From positions 154,148-218,147 of the forward strand of contig NZ_FKBR01000035.1 in assembly GCF_900078335.1 (NCBI RefSeq): 64,000 bases of DNA. Reading direction: 5' to 3'. The translations under genes were made by a program, and so were the position numbers. The DNA comes from Bordetella trematum. Its GTDB lineage: Bacteria; Pseudomonadota; Gammaproteobacteria; Burkholderiales; Burkholderiaceae_B. Each line of letters opens with the position of its first letter. Position 1 is the stretch's first letter. Under the pieces are notes generated by a model. It was not told the origin of the DNA. It was given only the letters and a program-made list of their open reading frames with translations, and ran no database searches. Shown here one piece after another: positions 1 to 8,530 of the stretch.

Positions 1-159
1 TCGTATGCGGCCCGGCCCGATCTGCCCTGGCGCGAGCATTTTCTGTTCGCGCGTGCGGCCTCGGCACACAAACTGCATTTCCTGGGCAATGAAGCCGGCC
101 TGCCCACGCAGGAGGATGTCGCCGCGATCCGCCAGAGGCTGGCCGAGCGCGTCGGCTAG
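1..159 (+). CDS. C-terminal end of an unidentified protein (cut by window edge)
   Basis: Reading frame 1 is open from the first base to a TAG at 157-159 and gives 52 residues, beginning SYAARPDLPWREH and ending RQRLAERVG. The stop lies three bases before the ATG of the following DedA gene on the same strand, so the two are probably co-transcribed. The fragment has no membrane segment, and I recognise no motif; its alanine- and arginine-rich tail looks like an amphipathic C-terminal helix. Function cannot be assigned without the upstream sequence. Confidence 0.6.
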   Translation, partial: SYAARPDLPWREHFLFARAASAHKLHFLGNEAGLPTQEDVAAIRQRLAERVG

Positions 160-162
160 GCC

Positions 163-708
163 ATGGAGACCTTGCACCACCTCTTGCTGGCCTATGGCGC
201 CTGGGCGCTGTTCGCCTGCCTCTACCTGGAGTCCATGGGAGCGCCCGTGCCGGGAGAGTCCGCAGTGGTGCTGGCCTCCTTGCTGGCCAGCCACGGCGAG
301 ATGTCGCTGCCGGTGTTGCTGCTGGCGGTATTCTGCGGCGCGGTGCTGGGCGATTGCACCGGCTATGCCATCGGCCGCTTCGGGGGCCAGCGCCTGCTGC
401 GCCGCTACGGCCACCTGGTCAAGCTCACGCCGCAACGCCTGGACACCCTGCAAGCGCAGTTCAGCAAGCGTGGCGTGTATATCGTGATGGGCGCGCGCTT
501 TGTGGTGGTGTTGCGTCAGCTCAATGGTCTGCTGGCCGGCTCGGGCGGCATGCCCTTCGGGCGTTTCCTGGCGGCCAACATGGTGGGGGCGCTGGCCTGG
601 ACGCTGGTCTGGGGCGCGGGGCCCTATCTGGCCTCCGAGGTCTTTCACCCCTGGATCCAGCAGTGGTGGCCCAAGCTGCATCATCTGGTGGCGGCGGTGC
701 CGCGCTAG
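163..708 (+). CDS. DedA family (VTT domain) inner-membrane protein
   Basis: A 181-residue, strongly hydrophobic protein. It has the DedA pattern: an ES(M)GAPVPGE re-entrant motif near residues 23-31, a GDCTGYAIGRFGG stretch near residues 66-78 and a later GARFVVVLRQLNG segment. DedA/VTT proteins are polytopic inner-membrane proteins linked to undecaprenyl-phosphate or phospholipid translocation and membrane homeostasis. The exact substrate cannot be read from sequence. It is slightly shorter than the usual 200-220 residues. The ATG at 163 follows the upstream stop by three bases, which suggests an operon. A second DedA paralogue lies at 10484-11164. Confidence 0.85.
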   Translation: METLHHLLLAYGAWALFACLYLESMGAPVPGESAVVLASLLASHGEMSLPVLLLAVFCGAVLGDCTGYAIGRFGGQRLLRRYGHLVKLTPQRLDTLQAQFSKRGVYIVMGARFVVVLRQLNGLLAGSGGMPFGRFLAANMVGALAWTLVWGAGPYLASEVFHPWIQQWWPKLHHLVAAVPR

Positions 709-741
709 GTCCCGCGCCGCCAAGCCCGGCTGACGCCGGCG

Positions 742-759
742 CTGTCATGATTGATTCAC
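742..759 (+). promoter_or_regulatory. Possible PHO box upstream of the PhoX-type phosphatase
   Basis: CTGTCATGATTGATTCAC lies 59 bp before the chosen phoX start. The first heptamer matches the PhoB half-site CTGTCAT exactly. The second, 11 bp later, is degenerate (GATTCAC). Overall about 12 of 18 positions agree with the enterobacterial PHO-box consensus. The location and the phosphatase downstream support phosphate-starvation control, but one half-site is weak. Confidence 0.4.
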
Positions 760-817
760 ATTGCTTGCCCAGCATCTGGGTTTTCCCTGGCGCTTTCGCG
801 TCATCCCAGGAGCCGAG

Positions 818-2845
818 ATGAGCAAGTCCACCTCCGACCAGACGGTCCGCAATCCCAGCGACACTCCCGCCTTCGGAAGCATTCTTGAACGCAATCTGTC
901 GCGTCGCGCCGTGATGCGCGGCGGTCTGTGCGCGCTGGCCGGGCTGGGCGCAGCCAGCCTTGCCCCCTGGGCCGCGAGGGCGGGGCAGGCGGAAAGCGGC
1001 GTGACGCTGGGCTTTGCATCGCTGCCCGCCTCGATGACCGACGCCTGTGTGGTGCCGCCGGGCTACGTGGCGCAGGTCCTGGGCGCCTGGGGCACGCCGC
1101 TCAACGATCAGGCGCGCCCCTGGGATCCGGACGGCGGCAACAGCGCCCAGGATGGCCTGAACGCCACCGGCATGCATCACGACGGCATGCACTTCTTTGC
1201 GCTGGACGACAGCGCCAGCGAAGGTCTGCTGGCGGTGAACCATGAATACATCGACCAGCAGGCGCTGCATCCCCAAGGCCCCACGCAACCGGATGGCCGC
1301 CGCCCGGCCGAGGAGGTGCGCAAGGAGATCAATGCCCACGGCGTGTCGATCCTGCACATCCGCAGGCAGCAGGGGCGCTGGGAGATCGTGCCCAACTCGC
1401 GCTATAACCGCCGCTTCACGTCGGCGACGCCCATGATGCTGGCCGGCCCCATGGCCGGCAGCGCCTGGGTGCGCACACCGTTCTCGCCCGACGGCACTCA
1501 GGTGCGCGGCACCAACAACAATTGCGGCAATGGCACCACGCCCTGGGGCAGCTATCTGACCGCCGAGGAAAACTGGGCCAACTGCTTCGTCAACCGCGGC
1601 GAGCGTGCGGCGCATCAGCGCCGCATGGGAGTCAGCGACAAGGAGAGCCGTTACCACTGGGAGAGCGCCGCGGGAGATCCGAGCGAGCAGCAAGGCGAGT
1701 TCGCCCGTTTCGACATCACTGCGCGCGGTTCCGATGCCAGCCAGGACTGGCGCAATGAAATCAACGGCTTCGGTTATCTGGTGGAAATCGATCCCTACGA
1801 CCCGGACAGCGTTGCCGTCAAGCGCAGCGCCATGGGTCGTTTTGCGCACGAGGGTTGCAGCTTCGGCACGCCCCAGGCCGGCAAGCCCCTGGCCTTTTAC
1901 ATGGGCGACGATGCGCGCTTTGAATACCTGTACCGTTTCGTCTCGGACGAACCCTGGGACCCGGCCGACGCCAGGCGCAGCGACCGGCTGGCGGTGGGCG
2001 CCAAGTATCTGGACCGCGGCACGCTGTACGCCGCGCGCTTTGACGAGGACGGCAGCGGCCGCTGGCTGCCCCTGACGCCGCAGGCAGTGGGCAAGGACGG
2101 GCGCCGCCTGGGCGAGATCTTCGGCGGCCTGGACGGCATCATCCTGAACAGCCGCGAGGCTGCCGACCAGGTGGGCGCAACTCCCATGGACCGGCCCGAA
2201 TGGACGGCCACCCATCCCATCAATGGCGACATCTATCTGAGCCTGACCAACAACAGCAAGCGCGATGCGGCGCGCGGCGCCAACCCCGCCAATCCGCGCC
2301 TGGACAACGTCAACGGCCATATCGTGCGCTGGCACGACGACAGCGGCAGCGACGCCTTCGCCTGGGATCTTTTCCTGTTCGGCTCGCCGGCCGGTGCACC
2401 GGCCGACGTCAACCGCTCTGGCCTGACCGAACTGAACCAGTTCGCCAGCCCCGACGGCCTGGCCTTCGACCCGCGCGGCATCCTGTGGATCCAGACCGAC
2501 AACGGGATCGATGGCGGACGCAAGAATGAGGTGGCGCGCCGCATCAATGATCAGATGCTGGCCGTGGTGCCGCAGGCCCTGTCCGATCGGCAGGGCAGCG
2601 GACCGGCGATCGGGCCGGCCGAGCAGGCCGCCTTGCGGCGCTTTTTCGTGGGCCCCAACGAGGCGGAAATCACCGGCTTCGCCTTCTCGCCCGACTACAC
2701 CACGATTTTCCTCAACGTGCAGCATCCCTCGAACTGGCCGGCTTACGACAGCGACGATGCGACCGTCGCGGCGCAGGGCAAGGTGCGGCCGCGCTCGGCC
2801 ACGGTGGTCATCCAGCGCGTCGATGGGGGCAAGATCGGGGTGTGA
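818..2845 (+). CDS. PhoX family (DUF839) TAT-exported phosphatase
   Basis: A protein of 675 residues. The ATG at 818 is preferred because AGGAG lies at 808-812 and because it places a twin-arginine motif (NLSRRAVMRGG, RR at residues 29-30) ahead of a hydrophobic stretch ending in AARA, a typical TAT signal. The body carries the PhoX/DUF839 hallmark near residues 231-250 (NNNCGNGTTPWGSYLT followed by EEN), whose cysteine belongs to the metal centre of characterised PhoX enzymes. It also has repeated acidic and glycine-rich propeller blades. Known PhoX proteins are periplasmic Ca/Fe-dependent phosphomonoesterases. Some DUF839 members are untested, so substrate remains inferred. A possible PHO box at 742-759 supports a role in phosphate scavenging. 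The frame also opens earlier at 761 but without a ribosome site. Confidence 0.85.
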   Translation: MSKSTSDQTVRNPSDTPAFGSILERNLSRRAVMRGGLCALAGLGAASLAPWAARAGQAESGVTLGFASLPASMTDACVVPPGYVAQVLGAWGTPLNDQARPWDPDGGNSAQDGLNATGMHHDGMHFFALDDSASEGLLAVNHEYIDQQALHPQGPTQPDGRRPAEEVRKEINAHGVSILHIRRQQGRWEIVPNSRYNRRFTSATPMMLAGPMAGSAWVRTPFSPDGTQVRGTNNNCGNGTTPWGSYLTAEENWANCFVNRGERAAHQRRMGVSDKESRYHWESAAGDPSEQQGEFARFDITARGSDASQDWRNEINGFGYLVEIDPYDPDSVAVKRSAMGRFAHEGCSFGTPQAGKPLAFYMGDDARFEYLYRFVSDEPWDPADARRSDRLAVGAKYLDRGTLYAARFDEDGSGRWLPLTPQAVGKDGRRLGEIFGGLDGIILNSREAADQVGATPMDRPEWTATHPINGDIYLSLTNNSKRDAARGANPANPRLDNVNGHIVRWHDDSGSDAFAWDLFLFGSPAGAPADVNRSGLTELNQFASPDGLAFDPRGILWIQTDNGIDGGRKNEVARRINDQMLAVVPQALSDRQGSGPAIGPAEQAALRRFFVGPNEAEITGFAFSPDYTTIFLNVQHPSNWPAYDSDDATVAAQGKVRPRSATVVIQRVDGGKIGV

Positions 2846-2857
2846 GGGTCAGGCTGC

Positions 2858-2896
2858 TGCGCGCGCCCGCTGCGCGCGCCCGCTGCGCGCGCCCGC
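2858..2896. repeat. Three perfect 13-bp tandem repeats between convergent genes
   Basis: The unit TGCGCGCGCCCGC occurs three times in direct succession, starting 13 bp after the phoX stop. It is followed by GTCGCGGGCGGGC, which can pair with the last unit. The tract lies between the convergent phoX and folK genes, so it could act as a transcription-stopping GC-rich structure or be a variable tandem repeat. Confidence 0.8.
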
Positions 2897-2912
2897 GTCG
2901 CGGGCGGGCCGA

Positions 2913-3386
2913 TCAGAGCCTTTCGATGGCCTGGTCGGCGGCGGCCCGCAGCAGCGCGGCGACAGATCCCGAAGACAGTTGCAGACCGGGGGCCAGGTCA
3001 TGCAGGGGGGCCAGCACGAAGGCGCGTTGCTGCATGCGCGGATGGGGCAGGGTCAGGCGCGGGGTGTCCATGACCGTGTCGCCATGCAGCAGCAGGTCCA
3101 GGTCGAGTGTGCGCGGGGCGTTGCGGTAGGGGCGCTCGCGGCCGTGGCGCGTCTCCAGCCCTTGCAGGGCATCGAGCAGCGCCAAGGGCGTCAGGGTCGT
3201 GTCCAGCGCCGCCACCGCATTGGTGAAGTCGGGTCCGTCGGCTTCGAAGGGCGCGGTGCGGTAGAAGGGAGAAACCTCGCAGGCCTGCACCCCGGGCAGG
3301 GCGGCCAGTTCGGCGGCCACGGCTCGCAGCGTGGCCGGGCCGTCGCCCAGGTTGGCGCCCAGGCCAACGTAGGCGCGCACCGTCAT
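2913..3386 (-). CDS. folK: 2-amino-4-hydroxy-6-hydroxymethyldihydropteridine pyrophosphokinase
   Basis: A 157-residue cytoplasmic HPPK. It transfers pyrophosphate from ATP to 6-hydroxymethyl-7,8-dihydropterin in folate synthesis. The N-terminal YVGLGANLGDG motif and the family signature RNAPRTLDLDLLL (around residues 88-100), with the catalytic Asp pair, are intact. The HPRMQQRAFVLAPLHDLAP segment is typical of the C-terminal half. Its ATG (3384-3386) overlaps the TGA of pcnB (3383-3385) as ATGA, so it is translationally coupled as the last gene of the hda-HAD-pcnB-folK operon. The downstream side faces the convergent phoX gene across GC-rich repeats. Confidence 0.95.
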   Translation of the reverse strand: MTVRAYVGLGANLGDGPATLRAVAAELAALPGVQACEVSPFYRTAPFEADGPDFTNAVAALDTTLTPLALLDALQGLETRHGRERPYRNAPRTLDLDLLLHGDTVMDTPRLTLPHPRMQQRAFVLAPLHDLAPGLQLSSGSVAALLRAAADQAIERL

Positions 3387-4762
3387 TCGGGCCTCTGGCT
3401 GCTGCGCGAGCGGCGGCGGCGACGCCGGCGCGTGGAGGCGGCCGCGCCGCTGCCGGCAGCGGTATCGTCGCGGTGCTCCTCGCGCGGCAGGTGGGCGAGT
3501 TCTTCGATCATCTCGGCGCGGGTTTCGTCATTGCCGTTGGCCAGATCCATCCACCACTGCGCCAGCACGCTGTCGAACTCGCCGGCGGCCGCGCGCAGTT
3601 GCAGGAAGTCGCAGGCGGCGCGAAAGCGCGGCTGCTCGATCATGCGATAGATGGTCTTGCCGGCGCGTCGCTCGAAGCGCGGCTGCATGAACCAGATCTC
3701 GCGCATGTCGGAAGAGAAACGGCGCTGGATGGCGAGTTTCTCGGTCTGCTCATCGAGCACCGAGTCGGCAGCCTGCAGCAGCGCCGGCATGCTGTGTTCG
3801 CCCTGGGCGCGCAGTTCCTTCCAGCGCGACTCGACCTGTTGCCACAACAGGGCCGCGAACAGGAAGCTGGGGCTGATGGTCTTGCCGGCGCGCACGCGGG
3901 CATCGGTGCGCTCCAGGGCCAGTTCGACGAAGTGCTCGCCGCCGGGTTGCTCCAGGACCACGTCCAGCAGCGGCAGCAGGCCGTGGTGCAGGCCGTCGGC
4001 GCGCAGCTGGCGCAGGCAGTCCATGGCATGGCCGCAGGTCAGCAGCTTGAGCATTTCGTCGAACAGCCGCGAGGCGGGCACGTTTTCGATCAGGCCGGCC
4101 ATGGTGCTGATGGGTTGGCGCGTGGCCGGATCCAGCGTGCCGTTGAGTTTGGCCGCAAAGCGCACGGCGCGCAGCATGCGCACGGGGTCTTCGCGGTAGC
4201 GCTTGACCGGATCGCCGATCATGCGGATCTGGCGCTTTTTCAGATCCTGTACGCCGTTGTGGTAGTCGATGACTTCCTCGGTGTGGGGATCGTAATAGAG
4301 CGCGTTCATGGTGAAGTCGCGCCGTGCGGCGTCTTCTTCCTGCGAGCCGAATACGTTGTCGCGCAGGATGCGGCCGTGTTCGTCGGTTTCCTGGTCGGCC
4401 GAGGCCGGCGCACGGAAGGTGGAGGTCTCGATGATCTCCTGGCCGAACACCACGTGAACCAGCTGAAAGCGCCGGCCGATGATGCGGGCGCGGCGGAACA
4501 GCGGGCGGATCTGCTCCGGCGTTGCGTTGGTGGCGACGTCGAAGTCCTTGGGCTCCAGGCCCAGGATCAGGTCGCGCACCGCGCCGCCCACGACATAGGC
4601 TTCATAGCCATGCTGGCGCAGCACTTCGCAGACCTTGATCGCATGGCGCGACACATTGCGGCGATCGATGCCGTGGCGCTCGCTCGGGATGCGCTGCGGG
4701 CCGCGCGAGAGGGCGGGCCCGAACAGGCGTCCGACGAATTTGCGGATGGTGTCGGTAATCAT
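3383..4762 (-). CDS. pcnB: Poly(A) polymerase I (class II CCA-adding-like nucleotidyltransferase)
   Basis: A protein of 459 residues. PcnB adds 3' poly(A) tails to RNA and so promotes RNA decay. The nucleotidyltransferase core is clear: VVGGAVRDLILG near residue 57 and the metal-binding DFD at residues 73-75. These are followed by the RRARIIGRRFQLVHV element, the GSQEEDAARRDFTMNALYYD motif and the YREDPVRMLRAVRFAAKL motif of class II enzymes. The C-terminus ends in a very basic arginine run, as in other betaproteobacterial PcnB. The frame extends upstream, but the ATG at 4762 is chosen because it overlaps the HAD gene stop as ATGA and begins the conserved sequence. Confidence 0.94.
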   Translation of the reverse strand: MITDTIRKFVGRLFGPALSRGPQRIPSERHGIDRRNVSRHAIKVCEVLRQHGYEAYVVGGAVRDLILGLEPKDFDVATNATPEQIRPLFRRARIIGRRFQLVHVVFGQEIIETSTFRAPASADQETDEHGRILRDNVFGSQEEDAARRDFTMNALYYDPHTEEVIDYHNGVQDLKKRQIRMIGDPVKRYREDPVRMLRAVRFAAKLNGTLDPATRQPISTMAGLIENVPASRLFDEMLKLLTCGHAMDCLRQLRADGLHHGLLPLLDVVLEQPGGEHFVELALERTDARVRAGKTISPSFLFAALLWQQVESRWKELRAQGEHSMPALLQAADSVLDEQTEKLAIQRRFSSDMREIWFMQPRFERRAGKTIYRMIEQPRFRAACDFLQLRAAAGEFDSVLAQWWMDLANGNDETRAEMIEELAHLPREEHRDDTAAGSGAAASTRRRRRRRSRSSQRPE

Positions 4763-5460
4763 CAGGACTTGGCGTCTTCCATGTGGTCGAACAGGTCCAG
4801 CACGCGCCAGCCACGCTCCTGCGCGGTGGCGCGCAGGCTGGGACTGGGGTTGGCGGCCACCGGATGGCTGACGACGTCGAGCAGGGGAATGTCGTTGGAC
4901 GAGTCGCTGTAGAAATACGACTCGGAAAAATCGCCGAGCGTCAGCTGCCGGCTGGCCAGCCAGGCGTTCACGCGCAGCACCTTGCCTTCGCGGAAACTCG
5001 GCGTGCCTTCGATACGGCCAGTGTAGCGCCCGTTGCGGTATTCGGGGTCGGTGGCGATCAGATGCGGGATGCCGAAGGCACGCGCGATCGGCGCGGTCAC
5101 GAAGGTGTTGGTGGCCGTGACGATGGCGCACAGATCGCCGGCGCGCAGGTGTTCGTCCACCAGGTCGCGGGCGCAGGCGTGCATGGCCGGGCGGATCACT
5201 TCGGCCATGAAGGCTTCATGCCAGGCGGCCAGGTCGAAGGGCGAGTGCGCGGCCAGCAGGCCCAGCATGAACTCGGCGGCCTGCTCGGCGGTGAGCTCCC
5301 CCCGGTTGTAGCGCTCCATCAGTTCGTCGTTCAGGCGCCTGGCCTGCTCGGGGTCTCCAGCGCGCCCGGTGCGTGCCAGGAAGTCGGCCCATTGATAGTC
5401 GCTGTCCAGCGGCAGCAGCGTGTGATCCAGGTCGAACAGGGCGAGACGGCGGGTGGTCAT
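4762..5460 (-). CDS. HAD-superfamily subfamily IB phosphatase (SerB-like)
   Basis: A 232-residue HAD phosphatase. Motif I FDLDHTLLPLDSD places the nucleophile and acid at Asp10 and Asp12. The Thr of motif II sits in IVTATNTFVTAPIA, and motif III is SDSSNDIPLLDVV. The helical cap between motifs I and II is that of subfamily IB, which includes phosphoserine phosphatase and many uncharacterised phosphatases. The substrate is unknown. It overlaps hda by four bases at its start and pcnB by ATGA at its end, so all four genes look translationally coupled. This position beside hda and pcnB is typical of betaproteobacteria. Confidence 0.88.
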   Translation of the reverse strand: MTTRRLALFDLDHTLLPLDSDYQWADFLARTGRAGDPEQARRLNDELMERYNRGELTAEQAAEFMLGLLAAHSPFDLAAWHEAFMAEVIRPAMHACARDLVDEHLRAGDLCAIVTATNTFVTAPIARAFGIPHLIATDPEYRNGRYTGRIEGTPSFREGKVLRVNAWLASRQLTLGDFSESYFYSDSSNDIPLLDVVSHPVAANPSPSLRATAQERGWRVLDLFDHMEDAKS

Positions 5461-6152
5461 GAGGATTGGGATTCGGCAAGCATGGCGCGTAACAGCGCAG
5501 TGGTAATGGGGCGGCCCGTGGCCAGGGAATAGCGGTCCAGCGCGTCCAGCAGCGAAGCCAGCTTGCGGATGTCGCGCTCGTGGTGCGTGAGCATCCAGGT
5601 GATGACTTCGGGCGCCAGTTGCAAGCCGCGGTCGGCGGCCTGCGCAGACAGGGCCGACAGCTTGTCGGCGTCGGAGAGGGACTCCAGGCGGAATACCAGA
5701 TCCCAGCCCAGCCGGGTGCGCAGGTCTTCGCGCAAGGGCAGCGACATCGGGGCGCGGTCGCCGGCCACGGCCAGGGCGAAGGCGCGATCCGTCGCGGCGG
5801 ACTCGCGCCAGCGATTGTACAGGGCGAACAAGGCGGCCTGGCGGGCCTTGTCCATCAGGTGCACGTCATCGACCGCCACCAGGGCCGGCATGGCGGCGGT
5901 GGAGTCGGTCTGGGCCAGCTGGCGCAGCATCTGCGGGCCGCTGGCCGCGTCGATGTAGACGGCGCCGCTGCGCGCAGCCAGGCCGCGCAGCAGATGGCTG
6001 CGGCCGCAGCCGGCCTGGCCCCACAGATAGATGGCGCGGCCTGCCGCGAGCGCGCGCGCGGCCGCCAGAGCCTCGCTGTTGGAGCCGGCAATGAAATTGT
6101 TCAGCGAAGGCGCTGGCGCAGGAAGTACATCAAGCAGCAGCTGGCGGTTCAT
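5457..6152 (-). CDS. hda: DnaA regulatory inactivator Hda
   Basis: A 231-residue DnaA-like AAA+ protein without a DNA-binding domain. Hda acts with the DNA-loaded sliding clamp to promote ATP hydrolysis by DnaA after initiation. It begins [13 protein letters not shown], in line with the N-terminal clamp-binding segment (Q4-L). The P-loop is [11 protein letters not shown] (residues 45-55), with the Arg in place of Lys that is normal for Hda. Walker B is [10 protein letters not shown]. The C-terminal lid contains [21 protein letters not shown], the sensor-2 region. It heads the hda-HAD-pcnB-folK operon and is divergent from purM across 318 bp. Confidence 0.92.
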   Translation of the reverse strand: MNRQLLLDVLPAPAPSLNNFIAGSNSEALAAARALAAGRAIYLWGQAGCGRSHLLRGLAARSGAVYIDAASGPQMLRQLAQTDSTAAMPALVAVDDVHLMDKARQAALFALYNRWRESAATDRAFALAVAGDRAPMSLPLREDLRTRLGWDLVFRLESLSDADKLSALSAQAADRGLQLAPEVITWMLTHHERDIRKLASLLDALDRYSLATGRPITTALLRAMLAESQSS

Positions 6153-6470
6153 GGAAATGGCGATAAAACGGGCTTGGGGCCGTTCGCGGTATCGGGTCGG
6201 ATCCTGTGTCGGGGGCGGTCGGGCCCGCGGTCACGGGCGTTTCGGCCCTGCTTACAGCCAAGCCCGAACTTTAAACCACGATCGCCTGTTCCGTCCCGCA
6301 GCGTGCCGGGGAAATGCGGTTTCAGGCCCGAAGCGGCGGATTCGCCGGGGCGGCAAGCGCCCGGGCTGCGGGGTTTACAGGCCGAATTGCCGCGTTGCCG
6401 GGCGCTTCGTCTAAAATCCCCGGCTAATCCCCCAAAACCCGCAATTGTTACATATCCCACGGTTTTCCTC
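6153..6470. promoter_or_regulatory. Divergent intergenic region between hda and purM
   Basis: 318 bp without a credible gene. It must hold promoters for both hda (leftward) and purM (rightward). On the plus strand a TAAAAT at 6412-6417 could be the purM -10 box, with TTGCCG at 6387-6392 as a weak -35 at 19-bp spacing. No riboswitch fold or strong operator was recognised. Confidence 0.4.
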
Positions 6471-7520
6471 ATGACGAATGAACACTCCGCCCCTCTGACC
6501 TACCGCGACGCCGGGGTCGACATCGACGCCGGCGATGCGCTGGTCGATCGGATCAAGCCGCTGGCAGCGCGCACCATGCGCCCGGGGGTGCTGGCCGGCA
6601 TCGGCGGGTTCGGCGCCCTTTTCGAGCTGCCCAAGAAATATCGCGAGCCGGTGCTGGTGTCCGGCACCGACGGCGTGGGCACCAAGCTGCGCCTGGCGTT
6701 CGACTGGAACCGCCACGACACGGTCGGCATCGACCTGGTCGCCATGAGCGTCAACGACATTCTGGTGCAGGGCGCCGAGCCGCTGTACTTCCTCGACTAC
6801 TTCGCCTGCGGCAAACTGTCGGTGGACACCGCTGCCGCCGTGGTGGGCGGGATCGCCCGCGGCTGCGAGCTGTCCGGTTGCGCCCTGATCGGCGGTGAAA
6901 CCGCCGAAATGCCGGGCATGTACCCGGAAGGGGAATACGACCTGGCCGGCTTCGCGGTCGGCGCGGTCGAAAAATCCGCCATCATCGACGGCAAGTCGAT
7001 CCGCCCGGGCGACGTGATCCTGGGCCTGGCCTCCAGCGGTGCGCACTCCAACGGTTACTCGCTGGTGCGCAAGATCCTCGAGCGCGCCGGCGCCCGCCCG
7101 GACCAGGACTTCCACGGCCAGCCGCTGGTCGACGTCGTCATGGCCCCGACCCGTATCTACGTCAAGCAGGTGCTGGCCGCGCTGGAGCAGCACGGCACGG
7201 CCATCAAGGGCCTGGCCCACATCACCGGCGGCGGTCTGCTGGAGAACGTGCCGCGCATCCTGCAGGCCGGCCTGTCGGCCCGTCTGCATCGTGACGGCTG
7301 GCAGATGCCCAAGCTGTTCCAGTGGCTGCAGCAGCAGGGCGCCGTGGCCGACAACGAGATGTACCGCGTGTTCAACTGCGGCATCGGCATGGTGCTGGTG
7401 GTTGCGCCCGAGCAGGCCGACGCCGTGTCCGCCACCCTGCGCGCCCAGGGCGAAGACGTCAGCGTCATCGGCGAAGTCGTGGCCCAGCAGGAAGGCATGG
7501 CCCGCACCTTCGTGGTCTGA
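6471..7520 (+). CDS. purM: Phosphoribosylformylglycinamidine cyclo-ligase (AIR synthetase)
   Basis: A 349-residue cytoplasmic enzyme of de novo purine synthesis that closes the imidazole ring of AIR using ATP. Family motifs are present: [14 protein letters not shown] at the N-terminus, [17 protein letters not shown] around residues 60-75, [11 protein letters not shown] in the middle and [18 protein letters not shown] near residue 245. The ATG at 6471 gives the expected length of about 350 residues. The open frame upstream has no family similarity. It is followed by a strong hairpin terminator before the convergent miaA. Confidence 0.96.
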   Translation: MTNEHSAPLTYRDAGVDIDAGDALVDRIKPLAARTMRPGVLAGIGGFGALFELPKKYREPVLVSGTDGVGTKLRLAFDWNRHDTVGIDLVAMSVNDILVQGAEPLYFLDYFACGKLSVDTAAAVVGGIARGCELSGCALIGGETAEMPGMYPEGEYDLAGFAVGAVEKSAIIDGKSIRPGDVILGLASSGAHSNGYSLVRKILERAGARPDQDFHGQPLVDVVMAPTRIYVKQVLAALEQHGTAIKGLAHITGGGLLENVPRILQAGLSARLHRDGWQMPKLFQWLQQQGAVADNEMYRVFNCGIGMVLVVAPEQADAVSATLRAQGEDVSVIGEVVAQQEGMARTFVV

Positions 7521-7537
7521 CGCATTCGTTGTCTGGC

Positions 7538-7577
7538 AACGCCCGCCTCCCGGCATTGGCCGGGAGGCGGGCGTTTT
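7538..7577. terminator. Hairpin terminator between purM and miaA
   Basis: CGCCCGCCTCCCGGC (7540-7554) pairs perfectly with GCCGGGAGGCGGGCG (7559-7573). The flanking AA/TT extends the stem to 17 bp, and TTTT follows on the plus strand. The genes converge here, so it probably ends purM and may also end miaA. Confidence 0.85.
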
Positions 7578-7582
7578 GCTTT

Positions 7583-8530
7583 TCAGGCCGGCGGCAGCAG
7601 TTTCGCAGCCGCATCCACGATGCGCGCGGCGCTGTCGGCGCCCAGGCAATCGACGACCACGCGCTCGGGTTGGGCGCGCAACCAGGTGAGCTGGCGCTTG
7701 GCAAGCTGGCGGGTGGCGGCGATGCCTTGTTCGCGGGCCAGGGCGAGCGTGATCTCGCCGTCCAGGCAGGCCCACATCTGGCGATAGCCCACGCAACGCA
7801 CCGACGGCAGGCCGGGATGCAGATCGGGGCGGGCATGCAGCCGACGCACTTCCTGCTCGAAACCCTGCTCCAGCATGGCGTCAAAGCGCTGCGCGATGCG
7901 GGCGTGCAGGCCGGCCCGTTCGGAGGGCTCCAGGCTCAGCGTGACGAAGCGCGGCGCATCCGGGGCCGGCGTGCGCGGCCCCTTGAGCAGGGCCGACATG
8001 GGCTGGCCTGACAGCAGGCAGATTTCCAGCGCACGCTGAATCCGCTGGCTGTCATTGGGCGACAGGCGCGCGGCGGTCACCGGATCGTGCTGCGCGAGCT
8101 CGGCGTGCATCGCCGGCCAGCCCAGCTCGGCTGCGCGGGCTTCCAGTTCGGCGCGCAGCGCCGGGTCGGCCGAAGGCAGCTCATCCAGGCCGTCGCGCAG
8201 CGCCTTGTAGTACAGCATGGTGCCGCCGGCCAGCAGCGGGATGCGTCCGCGCGCCTGGATCTCGCCGATCAGGCGCAGCGCATCGTCACGGAACTCGGCG
8301 GCTGAATAAGCCTGGGTCGGATCGCGGATATCGAGCAGGTGCTGAGGCGTGCGCGCCTGCTCGGCCGGCGACGGCTTGGCCGTGCCGATGTCCATGCCGC
8401 GGTAGATGGTGGCCGAGTCCACATTGATGATTTCCAGCGGCCAGCGTTGCGCCAGCGCCAGCGTGGCGGCGCTCTTGCCGGCGGCGGTCGGGCCGGCCAG
8501 GCAGATCAGGGGCAGGGGAGAGGGGGTCAT
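7583..8530 (-). CDS. miaA: tRNA dimethylallyltransferase
   Basis: A 315-residue enzyme that prenylates A37 of tRNAs reading UNN codons. The P-loop [14 protein letters not shown] is near residue 13. The substrate-binding motif [16 protein letters not shown] follows, then [12 protein letters not shown], and RCVGYRQMW toward the C-terminus. The ATG at 8530 overlaps the mutL TGA (8527-8529) as ATGA, so it is translated right after mutL. A longer frame reaches 8602, but the earlier part is not conserved and lies inside mutL. Confidence 0.95.
   Translation of the reverse strand: MTPSPLPLICLAGPTAAGKSAATLALAQRWPLEIINVDSATIYRGMDIGTAKPSPAEQARTPQHLLDIRDPTQAYSAAEFRDDALRLIGEIQARGRIPLLAGGTMLYYKALRDGLDELPSADPALRAELEARAAELGWPAMHAELAQHDPVTAARLSPNDSQRIQRALEICLLSGQPMSALLKGPRTPAPDAPRFVTLSLEPSERAGLHARIAQRFDAMLEQGFEQEVRRLHARPDLHPGLPSVRCVGYRQMWACLDGEITLALAREQGIAATRQLAKRQLTWLRAQPERVVVDCLGADSAARIVDAAAKLLPPA

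Noticed and set aside
521-2725. Long open frame opposite phoX (about 734 codons)
   Set aside because: High GC makes long antisense frames common. The protein has no family motif and the plus-strand PhoX product is clear.
2858-2896. CRISPR array
   Set aside because: The three repeats are adjacent without spacers and no cas gene is near.
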